64,000 nucleotides of DNA from JAABUE01 sp037440925 (GCA_037440925.1 JBBITF010000010.1:7042-71041), one strand, 5' to 3'. Counted from the first letter of the stretch, positions 1 through 6,785 are shown. Numbers and translations: made by a program. Notes: a model not told the origin generated them from the letters alone.

Positions 1-131
1 TCTGTCATGATTTTGCCTACGGCTTCCTTATAAAGCAATCCCACAGAAGCCGGGCCAGAAGTTGTCAGGATGTTGACCTTGATAAACATCCAGAACAATT
101 GTCCCCAAACAATCAACCTGGAGCGCTTCAT
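1..131 (-). CDS. Chromate transporter half (ChrA family), N-terminal part only
   Basis: This is the start of a second chromate-transporter gene that runs off the left edge of the window. Its ATG overlaps the TGA of the preceding transporter gene as ATGA, so translation is probably coupled. The visible 43 residues contain QLFWMFIKVNIL and TSGPASVGLLYKEAVG, nearly the same as the N-terminal part of the upstream protein. Short ChrA proteins are known to occur as pairs of single-domain halves that together form the transporter, and this pair fits that pattern. Substrate specificity cannot be judged from the fragment. Confidence 0.8.
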   Translation of the reverse strand, partial: MKRSRLIVWGQLFWMFIKVNILTTSGPASVGLLYKEAVGKIMT

Positions 132-691
132 CGGAAAAGGAAAATTCCTACCAAGCCAGCCAACAGCAACACCAACGGGGCGGGCGCCTCGAACCATAGA
201 GCCGCAAAACTGGCAGCCCCAATGAGCGCCATTTGCCAGTTGACAGTTCCGCCATTACTACCTGTAAAGACCTTCCAGGCCACGAATAACATCAAAACGG
301 CCACTGCGGGCGTCAATCCTTCTACAAAGCGGCTGACCCAGGCTTCACGCCGTAAGCGGTGCAAAACTGCAACCACGCCCAACATTAACACGGTGGGCGG
401 CAAAATGGAGCCAAGCAATGCCACCAGCGCGCCCACGCCGCCAGCCGCCGCGTATCCCACAAACATTGCCAATTGCAACGCGTCGGAGCCGGGCAATACG
501 GATGAAAATCCTACTGCCTGTACAAATTGGGCCTCGGTCATGATCGTACCAACCGCCTCTTTGTATAGCAATCCCACTGAGGCCGGGCCAGAGGTGCTCA
601 GCAAATTAACCTTGATGAATAACCAAAAAAGTTGCAGGAGAGTATCCACTATGCCTCGCAGTGCGGGTATCTTGGGTATCGTCTCAGTCAA
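128..691 (-). CDS. chrA: Chromate transporter, single-domain ChrA half
   Basis: A hydrophobic 187-residue membrane protein of the CHR family, which exports chromate by ion-coupled transport in characterised members. It has the family's N-terminal features: LFWLFIKVNLLSTSGPASVGLLYKEAVG, then EAQFVQAVGFSSVLPGSDALQLAMFVGY and several strongly hydrophobic segments. It is about half the length of two-domain ChrA, and a second half-gene follows with a 4-base overlap, indicating a heteromeric pair. The long frame begins with TTG. A GTG at 649 is an alternative start with a closer purine-rich stretch, so the first 14 residues are uncertain. The true physiological anion is not shown by the sequence. 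Confidence 0.85.
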   Translation of the reverse strand: MTETIPKIPALRGIVDTLLQLFWLFIKVNLLSTSGPASVGLLYKEAVGTIMTEAQFVQAVGFSSVLPGSDALQLAMFVGYAAAGGVGALVALLGSILPPTVLMLGVVAVLHRLRREAWVSRFVEGLTPAVAVLMLFVAWKVFTGSNGGTVNWQMALIGAASFAALWFEAPAPLVLLLAGLVGIFLFR

Positions 692-796
692 GCAGGGTGC
701 GCAATGTTTCGCCGCTTCTCCCTGGTTTCAGAAGATACTCATGCCGCATGGGAAAGGAAAGAGTCTCGCGCTTCGTAACCAAACCTTTGAGTGTAG

Positions 797-2428
797 TTAC
801 TGCAAGCGCTTAAGCAAATACAATGCGCCCCTCTCGAAACCGCGCTCAAGATAATATTGCCGCGTACCAACCGCCGAAATGACCGCTATACGCTCGAAAC
901 CCTTTTGCCGGGCCAGCCTCTCGGCTTTTTCCAGCAACTGCGTTCCCAAACCAGCATGCTGAGCCGCGCCATCTTGCTCTGCACCCACAGGTAAAGATTG
1001 GCCATAGATATGCAGTTCGCGCACCAGCGCCGCACCGCGCAAATCTTCCAAGCCGGTTTGGGGAGAATCTGTGCCCGGCAAAGACAGGCGCAAAAAACCC
1101 GCCAGATGATCATCAAGCGTCACAAACGAAAGAAAATGTTCCTCTGCGCCGTCAGCCTGGTAGACCAGGTCATCCAAACGCAGCGTCTGTGGCCGCACCG
1201 GCTTGCCGCGCACCTCCCGGCAACGCACACACTGACAAGCCCGACCACGCCGCCGCAACTCGCGCTGGACATCTTGGCGCAGCGAGGTACGCCGATTTCC
1301 TTGCACGACGCGCGTAGAAGGAATGTCACGGATGACGCGGTTGACACGGCAATAACGTGGGATAGTTGTCTTGAGGTCTGCTATCAGGTCAATCAATTCC
1401 TGAGTGGTATAGGGTTGATATTCGCCGCGCTGCCAAAAAGCGTACAATTCGGCATTTGCAAGTAACTGGGTGGGGTAAATTTTGATCTCATCTGGGCAAA
1501 GGCCATCCCACAGACGGCTGAAATCGGCGCGGTCAGAGTCGAGGGTTGCGCCAAGCAAATTGGGCATCCAATGAAGAACAATTTTGAACCCTGCCGCCCG
1601 CAATAAGGACACCGCCCGCCGCGTAGTGGCCACGTCATGGCCGCGCTGGTTGAGCGCCAGAATGCGGTCGTCCAAACTCTGCGCGCCCATTTGTACCTTG
1701 GTCACGCCCAGGTAGCGCAGCCAGCGCAATTCATCTGGGGCGATCTCGTCTGGCCGCGTTTCGATGACCAGGCCAACGTTACGGTGAGGCGCGGTTTCGT
1801 TCAACGTCTGGGCTTCCCTCAGATCCCCCTCTGTCCCCCCATTTGGTTGCACAAAATGGAGGGATGCAAGGGGGGCATTCAACGCCTCGAAACAACGCCT
1901 GACAAACCACTCCTGATAATCGCGCCGGTAAGCCGACCAGGTGCCGCCCAGGATGAGCAGTTCGATCTTATCAATAGGATGCCCCACCGCCTCCAGCGCC
2001 TCGAGGCGCGAGCGCACCTGTGCATAGGGGTCAAAATCAAATTCGAGCCCGCGCATGGCGCCTGGCTCGTCTGGCAAATATGACTTGGGCATACGCGCGT
2101 CGGTAGGGCAGAACACGCATTTCCCAGGGCAGGGATACGGCTTCGTCAACACTGTCACAGTCGTCACGCCCGAAAGGGTACGCACCGGCTTCAAACGGAT
2201 GCGCTCCAACAGGCGCACATCTTCGCTCAGTTCGCCCTCCTGGACCATTTGTTGATAAGCCGCTACCAGCGCATATTTACCCAAATAACCGCCGCCCGGC
2301 ACAGGATGACGGCGCAGACTGTCCATCACCGGCAGACCTCGCCGCACATCGTTCAGCGCTCTTCGCGCCAGTTCCAATTTCTCAGGCGTCAGAGAATGGG
2401 TTTCGAGCCAATTTTCCTTCTTCGACAC
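797..2428 (-). CDS. elp3: Elp3-like tRNA U34 carboxymethyl-forming radical SAM/acetyltransferase
   Basis: A protein of about 543 residues with the two-domain structure of Elp3. A radical SAM domain holds the cysteines of CPGKCVFC near residues 100-107. A C-terminal GNAT acetyltransferase domain holds GTQLLEKAERLARQKG and a final Y-L-E-R-G-F motif. Characterised Elp3 enzymes use acetyl-CoA and SAM to make cm5U at tRNA wobble uridine. The GTG at 2428 is preferred over a TTG at 2440 because GAGAGG lies just upstream and a TATAAT at 2448-2453 would start transcription near 2441. A palindromic insert (1825-1877) adds a loop between FEALNA and REAQTLNE. A Trm9-like methyltransferase is divergently encoded next door. 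Confidence 0.93.
   Translation of the reverse strand: MSKKENWLETHSLTPEKLELARRALNDVRRGLPVMDSLRRHPVPGGGYLGKYALVAAYQQMVQEGELSEDVRLLERIRLKPVRTLSGVTTVTVLTKPYPCPGKCVFCPTDARMPKSYLPDEPGAMRGLEFDFDPYAQVRSRLEALEAVGHPIDKIELLILGGTWSAYRRDYQEWFVRRCFEALNAPLASLHFVQPNGGTEGDLREAQTLNETAPHRNVGLVIETRPDEIAPDELRWLRYLGVTKVQMGAQSLDDRILALNQRGHDVATTRRAVSLLRAAGFKIVLHWMPNLLGATLDSDRADFSRLWDGLCPDEIKIYPTQLLANAELYAFWQRGEYQPYTTQELIDLIADLKTTIPRYCRVNRVIRDIPSTRVVQGNRRTSLRQDVQRELRRRGRACQCVRCREVRGKPVRPQTLRLDDLVYQADGAEEHFLSFVTLDDHLAGFLRLSLPGTDSPQTGLEDLRGAALVRELHIYGQSLPVGAEQDGAAQHAGLGTQLLEKAERLARQKGFERIAVISAVGTRQYYLERGFERGALYLLKRLQ
1825..1877. repeat. Palindromic insert within elp3
   Basis: An imperfect inverted repeat lies inside the elp3 reading frame. 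Its outer arms are runs of C and G and its inner arms are CCATTT and AAATGG around a short centre. It encodes roughly PLASLHFVQPNGGTEGDL, whereas family members usually pass directly from the ALNG region to a short S-x-x-EAQ helix. The inference is a palindromic element that was inserted and kept in frame. A C/G-run element of similar composition lies in intergenic DNA at about 44942-44982. Confidence 0.6.
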
Positions 2429-2447
2429 GCTACCTCTCAAGTTGCAA

Positions 2448-2453
2448 ATTATA
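2448..2453 (-). promoter_or_regulatory. Putative -10 box of elp3
   Basis: TATAAT on the minus strand, 19 bases before the chosen GTG start. No good -35 box was found at 16-18 bases. The position supports the downstream GTG over the TTG at 2440. Confidence 0.4.
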
Positions 2454-2543
2454 ACCCGATAGTATCATGGCCATAAACCAAAGGGTGGGGCGCGGAATCG
2501 GCTCCCCCATCTAAGGATACCCCGATACATCCAGCAAGTATCA

Positions 2544-2549
2544 TATAAT
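2544..2549 (+). promoter_or_regulatory. -10 box placing the transcript start at the ATG (likely leaderless)
   Basis: A perfect TATAAT is followed by exactly six bases (AGGCGT) and then the ATG of the Trm9-like gene. Transcription would begin at or next to the ATG, giving a leaderless mRNA. No Shine-Dalgarno sequence is seen. The same geometry recurs at 6774, 34850 and 36060. Confidence 0.55.
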
Positions 2550-2555
2550 AGGCGT

Positions 2556-3281
2556 ATGAAAGCCAAAATTGCCGAACGATTGCTGACCCTTAACCGTCAA
2601 TTCTACACCGATTTTGGCGCCTCCTTCTCTGCCACGCGCAGCCGCCTCCAGCCAGGCGTGCGTAAGATTTTGGCCTCCTTGCGAGGAAATGAGACGATTC
2701 TCGACCTGGGATGCGGCAATGGCGGACTGGCGCGGGCGCTAGCGAGTTGTGGCCACCGCGGCGCGTATCTGGGCCTGGACTTCAGCCTGCCTCTGCTTGC
2801 GGAGGCCGGATCTACGCCGAGAGATTTTCCGGCTGCATTTCGTGAAGCCGACCTCACGCAGTTATCGCTCATCCGTGATCAGTTATCAGTGATTAATGCC
2901 TGGGAACTGATTACTGCCTTTGCTGTTTTACATCACATCCCTGGACAAAACCTGAGGCTGGGTATTTTGAAGACAACTCATGCATTGCTGGCGGAGGGCG
3001 GGCGTTTCATCCACTCGAACTGGCAATTCCTGAACAGCCCACGTCTAAGAGGGCGCATTCGGCCATGGAGCGAAATTGGCCTGACGCAACAAGACGTAGA
3101 CCCAGGCGATTATCTACTGGATTGGCGCGCGGGCGGTCACGGCCTGCGTTACGTTCATCACTTCGACCAGGATGAATTGGCCGCGCTGGCCGCTTCGACC
3201 GGCTTCAAAATTACCAAGACCTTCTACTCCGACGGCAAAGAGGGCAACCTGGCCGTGTATCAAACGTGGGAAAAAGCATAG
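2556..3281 (+). CDS. Trm9-like class I SAM-dependent methyltransferase
   Basis: 241 residues with a Rossmann methyltransferase core: motif I ILDLGCGNGGLARAL near residue 48, and the acidic strand YLGLDFS. The C-terminal part, GDYLLDW then GLRYVHHFDQDELAAL, resembles the region of Trm9/ALKBH8 that follows the catalytic core (VPW...RYYHLY..GEL). Trm9 methylates cm5U to mcm5U at tRNA position 34. The gene is divergent from elp3, which makes the cm5U substrate, so a bacterial mcm5U pathway is a reasonable inference. A repeat-derived segment, QLSLIRDQLSVIN, sits before the LITAFAVLHHI strand. Another small-molecule or RNA substrate cannot be excluded. Confidence 0.7.
   Translation: MKAKIAERLLTLNRQFYTDFGASFSATRSRLQPGVRKILASLRGNETILDLGCGNGGLARALASCGHRGAYLGLDFSLPLLAEAGSTPRDFPAAFREADLTQLSLIRDQLSVINAWELITAFAVLHHIPGQNLRLGILKTTHALLAEGGRFIHSNWQFLNSPRLRGRIRPWSEIGLTQQDVDPGDYLLDWRAGGHGLRYVHHFDQDELAALAASTGFKITKTFYSDGKEGNLAVYQTWEKA
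2859..2894. repeat. In-frame CAGTTATC direct repeat inside the methyltransferase gene
   Basis: CAGTTATC occurs at 2859 and again at 2880, a spacing of 21 bases (seven codons), within a CAGTTATC/GTGATC-rich stretch. It encodes QLSLIRD followed by QLSVINA. In related methyltransferases the aspartate-containing turn normally leads directly into the next strand, so this looks like a repeat-derived loop that kept the reading frame. Confidence 0.5.
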
Positions 3282-3637
3282 CGCGGCTGTGCCGTAAACT
3301 TCAGTTTGCGCTTTGCACAGGAACAAACTGAAGCAGTACTGCACAGAATCTTCGCGAGTAATACTATAGCGCGACATTCTGCAGAATAATGGACAAACGT
3401 AACTGCCCACCTCTAGCATCGGTTTGGTTTTTGGGTGAGAAAACCATCCACGAATAAACCACGAATGCTCGAATGACGGCGTGATTCGTGTATTCGTGCA
3501 GTATTCGTGGACGATTTGCGCTCAAATATAGGCAGGGTAGGCGTTTACGGACAAACAAGAAAAGCCAAGCGGCTGAAGAACGGTTGCGCCTCTTACAAAA
3601 AAATCGAGAGTTCGCTTTTAGAGCGAACCCTCATCAG
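3282..3637. other. Intergenic region with one dispersed-repeat copy
   Basis: Between the Trm9-like gene and the tRNA genes no convincing protein gene was found. The main content is a 131-bp repeat at 3411-3541. The last stretch, GAGTTCGCTTTTAGAGCGAACCC (about 3608-3630), forms a hairpin GGTTCGCT/AGAGTTCGC downstream of the tRNA-Ser genes on the minus strand and may help end their transcript. There is no clear T-run. Confidence 0.5.
3411..3541. repeat. 131-bp dispersed intergenic repeat, copy A
   Basis: This 131-base block recurs at 45015-45145 in the same orientation with about seven differences, roughly 95% identity by eye. It contains CCACGAATAAACCACGAATG and other CACGAAT/ATTCGTG stretches. 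A more diverged, inverted relative lies near 47566-47640. Both termini (CTCTAGCATC and AGGCAGGGTAGG) are shared, so the unit boundaries are real. No reading frame is conserved, and it looks like a non-coding dispersed element. Confidence 0.85.
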
Positions 3638-3726
3638 CGGGGAGGGCGGGATTCGAACCCGCGGTCGAGTTTAACCCCGACACTCACTTAGCAGGCGAGC
3701 CCAATCAGCCTCTCTGGCACCTCCCC
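3638..3726 (-). tRNA. tRNA-Ser(GCT)
   Basis: On the minus strand an 89-base class II tRNA folds with acceptor arms GGGGAGG and CCTCCCC, a D-arm, an anticodon loop CTGCTAA giving anticodon GCT, a long variable arm, and a T-arm GCGGGTTCGAATCCCGC. It reads AGC/AGU serine codons. CCA is not encoded. It sits 29 bases from a second tRNA-Ser on the same strand, so the two may be co-transcribed. Confidence 0.95.
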
Positions 3727-3755
3727 AGGTTGCCTTTACGCTCAGAGTGGAAAGG

Positions 3756-3840
3756 CGGAGGGAGAGGGATTCGAACCCACGATGGATTACTCCATACCTG
3801 TTTTCAAGACAGGCGCCTTAAACCACTCGGCCATCCCTCC
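3756..3840 (-). tRNA. tRNA-Ser(TGA)
   Basis: An 85-base class II tRNA with acceptor arms GGAGGGA and TCCCTCC, anticodon stem CTGTC...GACAG-type pairing around the loop CTTGAAA (anticodon TGA), a long variable arm and the T-loop TTCGAAT. It reads UCN serine codons, mainly UCA. CCA is not encoded. It lies just upstream of tRNA-Ser(GCT) in the direction of transcription. Confidence 0.95.
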
Positions 3841-3881
3841 GAGCAAGATGATTTTACCATAAGTTTTGCAAAGAACCCCAC

Positions 3882-4508
3882 TCATCTGGCTTGCAAAAAT
3901 GCTCTTGTCTGTTCGATTTTTTCTTTTTCTATGCTGCCGCTCTCTTCCCAACGATTCAACATGTCAGAAATGGTGAACACGGCATGCAGATTGAAACCCG
4001 CCTGCGCCAATGCCGCCTTTGCACCCGATTGACGGTCAATCAACACGACAACATCTTTTACCATCAGGCCCGCGTCAGTCAGTTTTTGGATGGCTTCGAA
4101 CTTGCTTTCGCCGGTCGTGGCCAGGTCATCAATGACAACGACCATTTCGCCAGGACAATATTCGCCTTCGATTTCGGCCTTAGTGCCATAGGCTTTGATT
4201 TCCTTGCGCGGGTAAATCATCGGATAGCCGCCTTGCAACGAGATGGCAGTGGCAATAGGGATAGCGGCGTAAGGCAGAGCGGCTAAGCGGGAAAATTGCA
4301 GCCCAGAAAGCAGCGGCAAGTAGGCTTGAGCCACGTCTGCCAGCAACTTGGGGTAAGAAATAAGGCGGCGCAGGTCAATGTAAATGGGACTCTTGATCCC
4401 CGACTTGAGAGTAAATTCTCCGAATTTGATGCAGCCGGCCGATAGAAGACCGTCGGAGAGAGTAGAGAGTAGATGAGTAGAGAGACGAGCAGAGCGTAGT
4501 GGCTGCAT
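3882..4508 (-). CDS. pyrE: Orotate phosphoribosyltransferase
   Basis: 208 residues. PyrE joins orotate and PRPP to form orotidine 5'-phosphate, the fifth step of pyrimidine synthesis. Family features are KFGEFTLKSGIKSPIYIDLR near the N-terminus and the PRPP-binding motif VVVIDDLATTGESK. The ATG at 4508 is chosen because AAGGAG lies six bases upstream; the longer frame runs into pyrF. It follows pyrF directly and completes pyrB-pyrF-pyrE. The N-terminus, RSARLSTHLLSTLSDG, is encoded by a GAGAGTAGAGAGTAG simple repeat that is not typical of the family. Confidence 0.95.
   Translation of the reverse strand: MQPLRSARLSTHLLSTLSDGLLSAGCIKFGEFTLKSGIKSPIYIDLRRLISYPKLLADVAQAYLPLLSGLQFSRLAALPYAAIPIATAISLQGGYPMIYPRKEIKAYGTKAEIEGEYCPGEMVVVIDDLATTGESKFEAIQKLTDAGLMVKDVVVLIDRQSGAKAALAQAGFNLHAVFTISDMLNRWEESGSIEKEKIEQTRAFLQAR
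4456..4499. repeat. GAGAGTAGAGAG simple repeat in the pyrE N-terminal coding region
   Basis: A GAGAGTAGAGAGTAGA-type stretch runs into the first codons of pyrE and encodes SARLSTHLLSTLSD. The same motif occurs at 12017-12038, between two sugar genes. This indicates a simple-sequence element that occupies both coding and non-coding sites. Confidence 0.6.
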
Positions 4509-4509
4509 G

Positions 4510-5388
4510 TCATTCTCCTTGACGGCGGAACTGTTCTCTAATCTCCAATATCTGATCCCTGAGTTCCGCCGCAGCCAGGGCGGGATTGGATGCCCGCGCA
4601 ATGCCCCGCGAGACGTTGATCAGCATCCCGCGTCCATCTTGACGCAGGCCTGCTCCCAGCGCCCGGGCCAAGTCCCCGCCCTGGGCGCCGACGCCGGGCG
4701 CCAGGAACCACAGGCCCGGCGCGGCAGCGCGGACGCGGGCCAGCGCTTCGGGTTGGGTGGCGCCGACCACCAGGCCGATGTTGTTCCCGCTGTTCCAGGC
4801 TTGGGCGAGTTTGGCAACCTTGATGTGTAAGGGGATGAAGGAAGAAAAAGGAAAGAGGTCGCCTTTTTTTGTCTTTTCCCTTTCTTCCTCGTCAAGAACC
4901 AACACATCTTGCAGGTCGCCGCCGCCCGGGTTGCTGGTCTTGCACAGCAGGAAGACGCCCTTTTCCTTGTAGCCCAGAAACGGCTGGATGGAATCGAAGC
5001 CCAGGTAGGGGTTGAGGGTGATGGCGTGCGCGCCGAGATGCGCGAAGGCGGATTTGGCATAGGCTTCAGCAGTGGAGGCGATGTCGCCGCGCTTGGCATC
5101 CAGGATGACGGGGATGAGCGAGCCGAGGCGGCGCGATTCGTCCTCAACGGCTTCAATGACCTGCCTGAGCGCCGTCCACCCATCCGCGCCAAAGACCTCG
5201 AAGAAGGCGGCATTGGGCTTGAAGGCCGCGGCGTAGGGAGATGTCGCTTTAACGAGACGCAGGCAGAAGTCCAGGGCAGAGGCGGCGGTGGGTTCGGGGA
5301 GGTCGGAGAGGTGCGGGTCCAGTCCAATGCACAGCAGGGAGGAGCAATCGTCCACCCGTTTTTCGAGGAAAGAGAAGAAGGTTTCCAT
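4510..5388 (-). CDS. pyrF: Orotidine 5'-phosphate decarboxylase, type 2
   Basis: 292 residues. PyrF decarboxylates OMP to UMP, the last step of de novo pyrimidine synthesis. The catalytic signature VILDAKRGDIASTAEAY and the late region FLAPGVGAQGGDLARAL fit the longer type 2 family. The start is placed at the ATG before METFFSFLEKR; the longer frame would overlap pyrB. A palindromic purine/pyrimidine insert at 4837-4890 adds a charged loop (DEEEREKTKKGDLFPFSS) after QDVLVL, a place where relatives have only a few residues. The gene lies between pyrB and pyrE on the same strand. Confidence 0.95.
   Translation of the reverse strand: METFFSFLEKRVDDCSSLLCIGLDPHLSDLPEPTAASALDFCLRLVKATSPYAAAFKPNAAFFEVFGADGWTALRQVIEAVEDESRRLGSLIPVILDAKRGDIASTAEAYAKSAFAHLGAHAITLNPYLGFDSIQPFLGYKEKGVFLLCKTSNPGGGDLQDVLVLDEEEREKTKKGDLFPFSSFIPLHIKVAKLAQAWNSGNNIGLVVGATQPEALARVRAAAPGLWFLAPGVGAQGGDLARALGAGLRQDGRGMLINVSRGIARASNPALAAAELRDQILEIREQFRRQGE
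4837..4890. repeat. Palindromic purine/pyrimidine insert within pyrF
   Basis: An imperfect inverted repeat with arms GAAGGAAGAAAAAGGAAAG and CTTTTCCCTTTCTTCCTC lies inside pyrF. It encodes a lysine/glutamate-rich loop that interrupts the usual transition from the GGGDLQD region to the next helix. The reading frame is preserved. Confidence 0.65.
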
Positions 5389-5404
5389 TGTATGTGTCGT
5401 GCGC

Positions 5405-6388
5405 CTACGCTTTGCCCAACACCATTGCAAGCAAAGCCATCCTCACGTACAGTCCATACTCCATCTGGCGGAAATAGGCGGCGCGGGGGTCGTCGTCGAA
5501 GTCGGGGCTGATCTCGCCAACGCGCGGCAGGGGGTGCATGACAATCATGTCTTGCTTGGCGGCCTTCATGATGTCGGGGTCAATCACATACGCGCCTTTG
5601 ACTTTTTCGTATTCTGCCGGGTCCTCGAAGCGCTCTTTTTGGACGCGGGTGACGTACAATACGTCAGTTTCGGGTAAGACTGTTTCGAGCGAAGTAAACT
5701 CGGCCTGCGGGACGCCCTTGGCAGCCACTTCATTCATCACTTCTTTGGGCATGCGCAGGATTTCAGGAGAAACATAGTTGATCTTGACCTGGAACAGCGA
5801 GAGCAAGCGCGCCAGCGAGTGAACAGTGCGGCCATACTTCAAATCGCCCAGCATGGTGACGGTCATACCATCTACCTGACCCTCGCCCAGTTCCTCGAAG
5901 ATGGTGAAGGTATCGAGCAGCGCCTGGGTGGGATGCTCGCCCACGCCATCGCCAGCATTGATGACGGGCTTGCGCGCCGCCTTGGCAGCAATGGCGGCTG
6001 AGCCGGTTTCAGGGTGACGCAGCACAATGACATCGGCATAGCATTCGAGCGTTCGGACGGTATCGGGCAGGCTTTCGCCTTTGGCCACCGAGGAATAGCG
6101 CACTTCGTTGATAGGAATGACGCTGCCGCCCAGCCGTTCCATGGCCGCCGTGAACGATGACGAGGTACGGGTGGAGGGTTCGTAGAACAGGTTGGCGAGG
6201 ATCTTGCCTTTCAGCAGGTCGAAGGTGCCGATGCGCTCGACCATGCCGCGCATCTCGTGGGCGACGCCAAAGACGTACTCCAGGTCAGCGCGGGTGAACT
6301 GCTTGACGGACAGGATGTCCTTGCCGTACCAGGGCGCGTGGGTGTTGTCGCCAAAAGGCAGGTAGGGGGATTTGGGGTCAGTGGGCAT
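5405..6388 (-). CDS. pyrB: Aspartate carbamoyltransferase catalytic chain
   Basis: 327 residues. PyrB condenses carbamoyl phosphate with aspartate, the committed step of pyrimidine synthesis. The carbamoyl-phosphate loop EPSTRTSSSF, the motif RHPETGSA, and the C-terminal MHPLPRVGEIS are all present. No regulatory subunit pyrI is nearby, so allosteric control through PyrI is not indicated here. It is the first gene of a three-gene operon with pyrF and pyrE. A terminator-like hairpin lies in its leader. Confidence 0.95.
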   Translation of the reverse strand: MPTDPKSPYLPFGDNTHAPWYGKDILSVKQFTRADLEYVFGVAHEMRGMVERIGTFDLLKGKILANLFYEPSTRTSSSFTAAMERLGGSVIPINEVRYSSVAKGESLPDTVRTLECYADVIVLRHPETGSAAIAAKAARKPVINAGDGVGEHPTQALLDTFTIFEELGEGQVDGMTVTMLGDLKYGRTVHSLARLLSLFQVKINYVSPEILRMPKEVMNEVAAKGVPQAEFTSLETVLPETDVLYVTRVQKERFEDPAEYEKVKGAYVIDPDIMKAAKQDMIVMHPLPRVGEISPDFDDDPRAAYFRQMEYGLYVRMALLAMVLGKA

Positions 6389-6431
6389 AAGTAGTCTCCT
6401 AGTTGGGTAATTTAGTCGTAAGGATAGACTC

Positions 6432-6467
6432 GAAAAAACTTCCGAAGCCTGGAAAACTTCGGAAGTT
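6432..6467 (-). promoter_or_regulatory. Terminator-like hairpin in the pyrB leader (possible attenuator)
   Basis: On the minus strand, AACTTCCGAAG, a nine-base loop and CTTCGGAAGTT form a perfect 11-bp stem followed by a run of T residues. It lies 45 bases before the pyrB ATG, and the gene on its other side is divergent, so it cannot end an upstream gene on this strand. This fits transcription attenuation of the pyr operon. An alternative is a dispersed intergenic palindrome with no role in pyr control. Confidence 0.5.
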
Positions 6468-6773
6468 CAATGTTTCGCTCGTATCATGCCAATCCCAGAA
6501 TCCGGCAGATGTTTGGATTCTGCCAGGTTCTTCTAGGACAAGATCAACGGGTTTCTCTTGAATTGTTATGTGGGTCATCCTGAAGGCCGATTATACAACA
6601 AATTGGCTGGCTATTTCGAAACGCGGAAGTGCTTTTACTGGCTCGGAAAGTACCCAGAATGGGTATTGACAATTCCGAAGCCATCTTTGCCGGATCTGGC
6701 AATCCCGCAAAGCAATATACGGCGCTTCACAGAGACCCCGTTTAAACTGCCAACCAGACTCCTTGGGGAGGTG
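6468..6773. other. Intergenic region rich in palindromes upstream of the KimA-like gene
   Basis: No gene of its own was found. CAGAATCC/GGATTCTG forms a hairpin at 6496-6522. A 24-base stretch at 6645-6668, including TACCCAGAATGGGTA, is identical to 43438-43461. A further hairpin at 6686-6711 shares the core GGATCTGGCAATCC with two other sites. The frame runs open upstream of the real ATG, but its predicted residues do not resemble the transporter family. Confidence 0.55.
6645..6711. repeat. Composite dispersed palindrome, copy 1
   Basis: Two parts are present: a segment identical over 24 bases to 43438-43461, and a hairpin TTTGCCGGAT/ATCCCGCAAA around the core GGATCTGGCAATCC. The core recurs as GGATTTGGCAATCC at 43505 and GGATTTGACAATCC at 21982. 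It resembles a REP-like non-coding element. Confidence 0.7.
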
Positions 6774-6779
6774 TATACT
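6774..6779 (+). promoter_or_regulatory. -10 box of the KimA-like gene (likely leaderless)
   Basis: TATACT is followed by six bases (CAGGCT) and the ATG at 6786, the same spacing as at 2544. No -35 consensus was seen. Confidence 0.45.
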
Positions 6780-6785
6780 CAGGCT

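Noticed and set aside
99..854. 251-codon plus-strand frame at the left end
   Set aside because: It is antisense to the chromate-transporter genes, rich in Asn/Thr/Pro with no domain features, and has no ribosome-binding site.
4620..5327. 235-codon minus-strand frame within pyrF
   Set aside because: An alternative frame of pyrF, with Ser/Pro/Arg-rich composition typical of frame shadows in GC-rich genes.
6558..6785. 76-residue N-terminal extension of the KimA-like protein
   Set aside because: It translates dispersed palindromes and has no likeness to KimA. The ATG at 6786 fits both the family and the -10 box.
6389..6785. c-di-AMP (ydaO-type) riboswitch before the KimA-like gene
   Set aside because: Considered because some kimA genes have it, but its conserved elements were not recognised and the likely transcript is leaderless.
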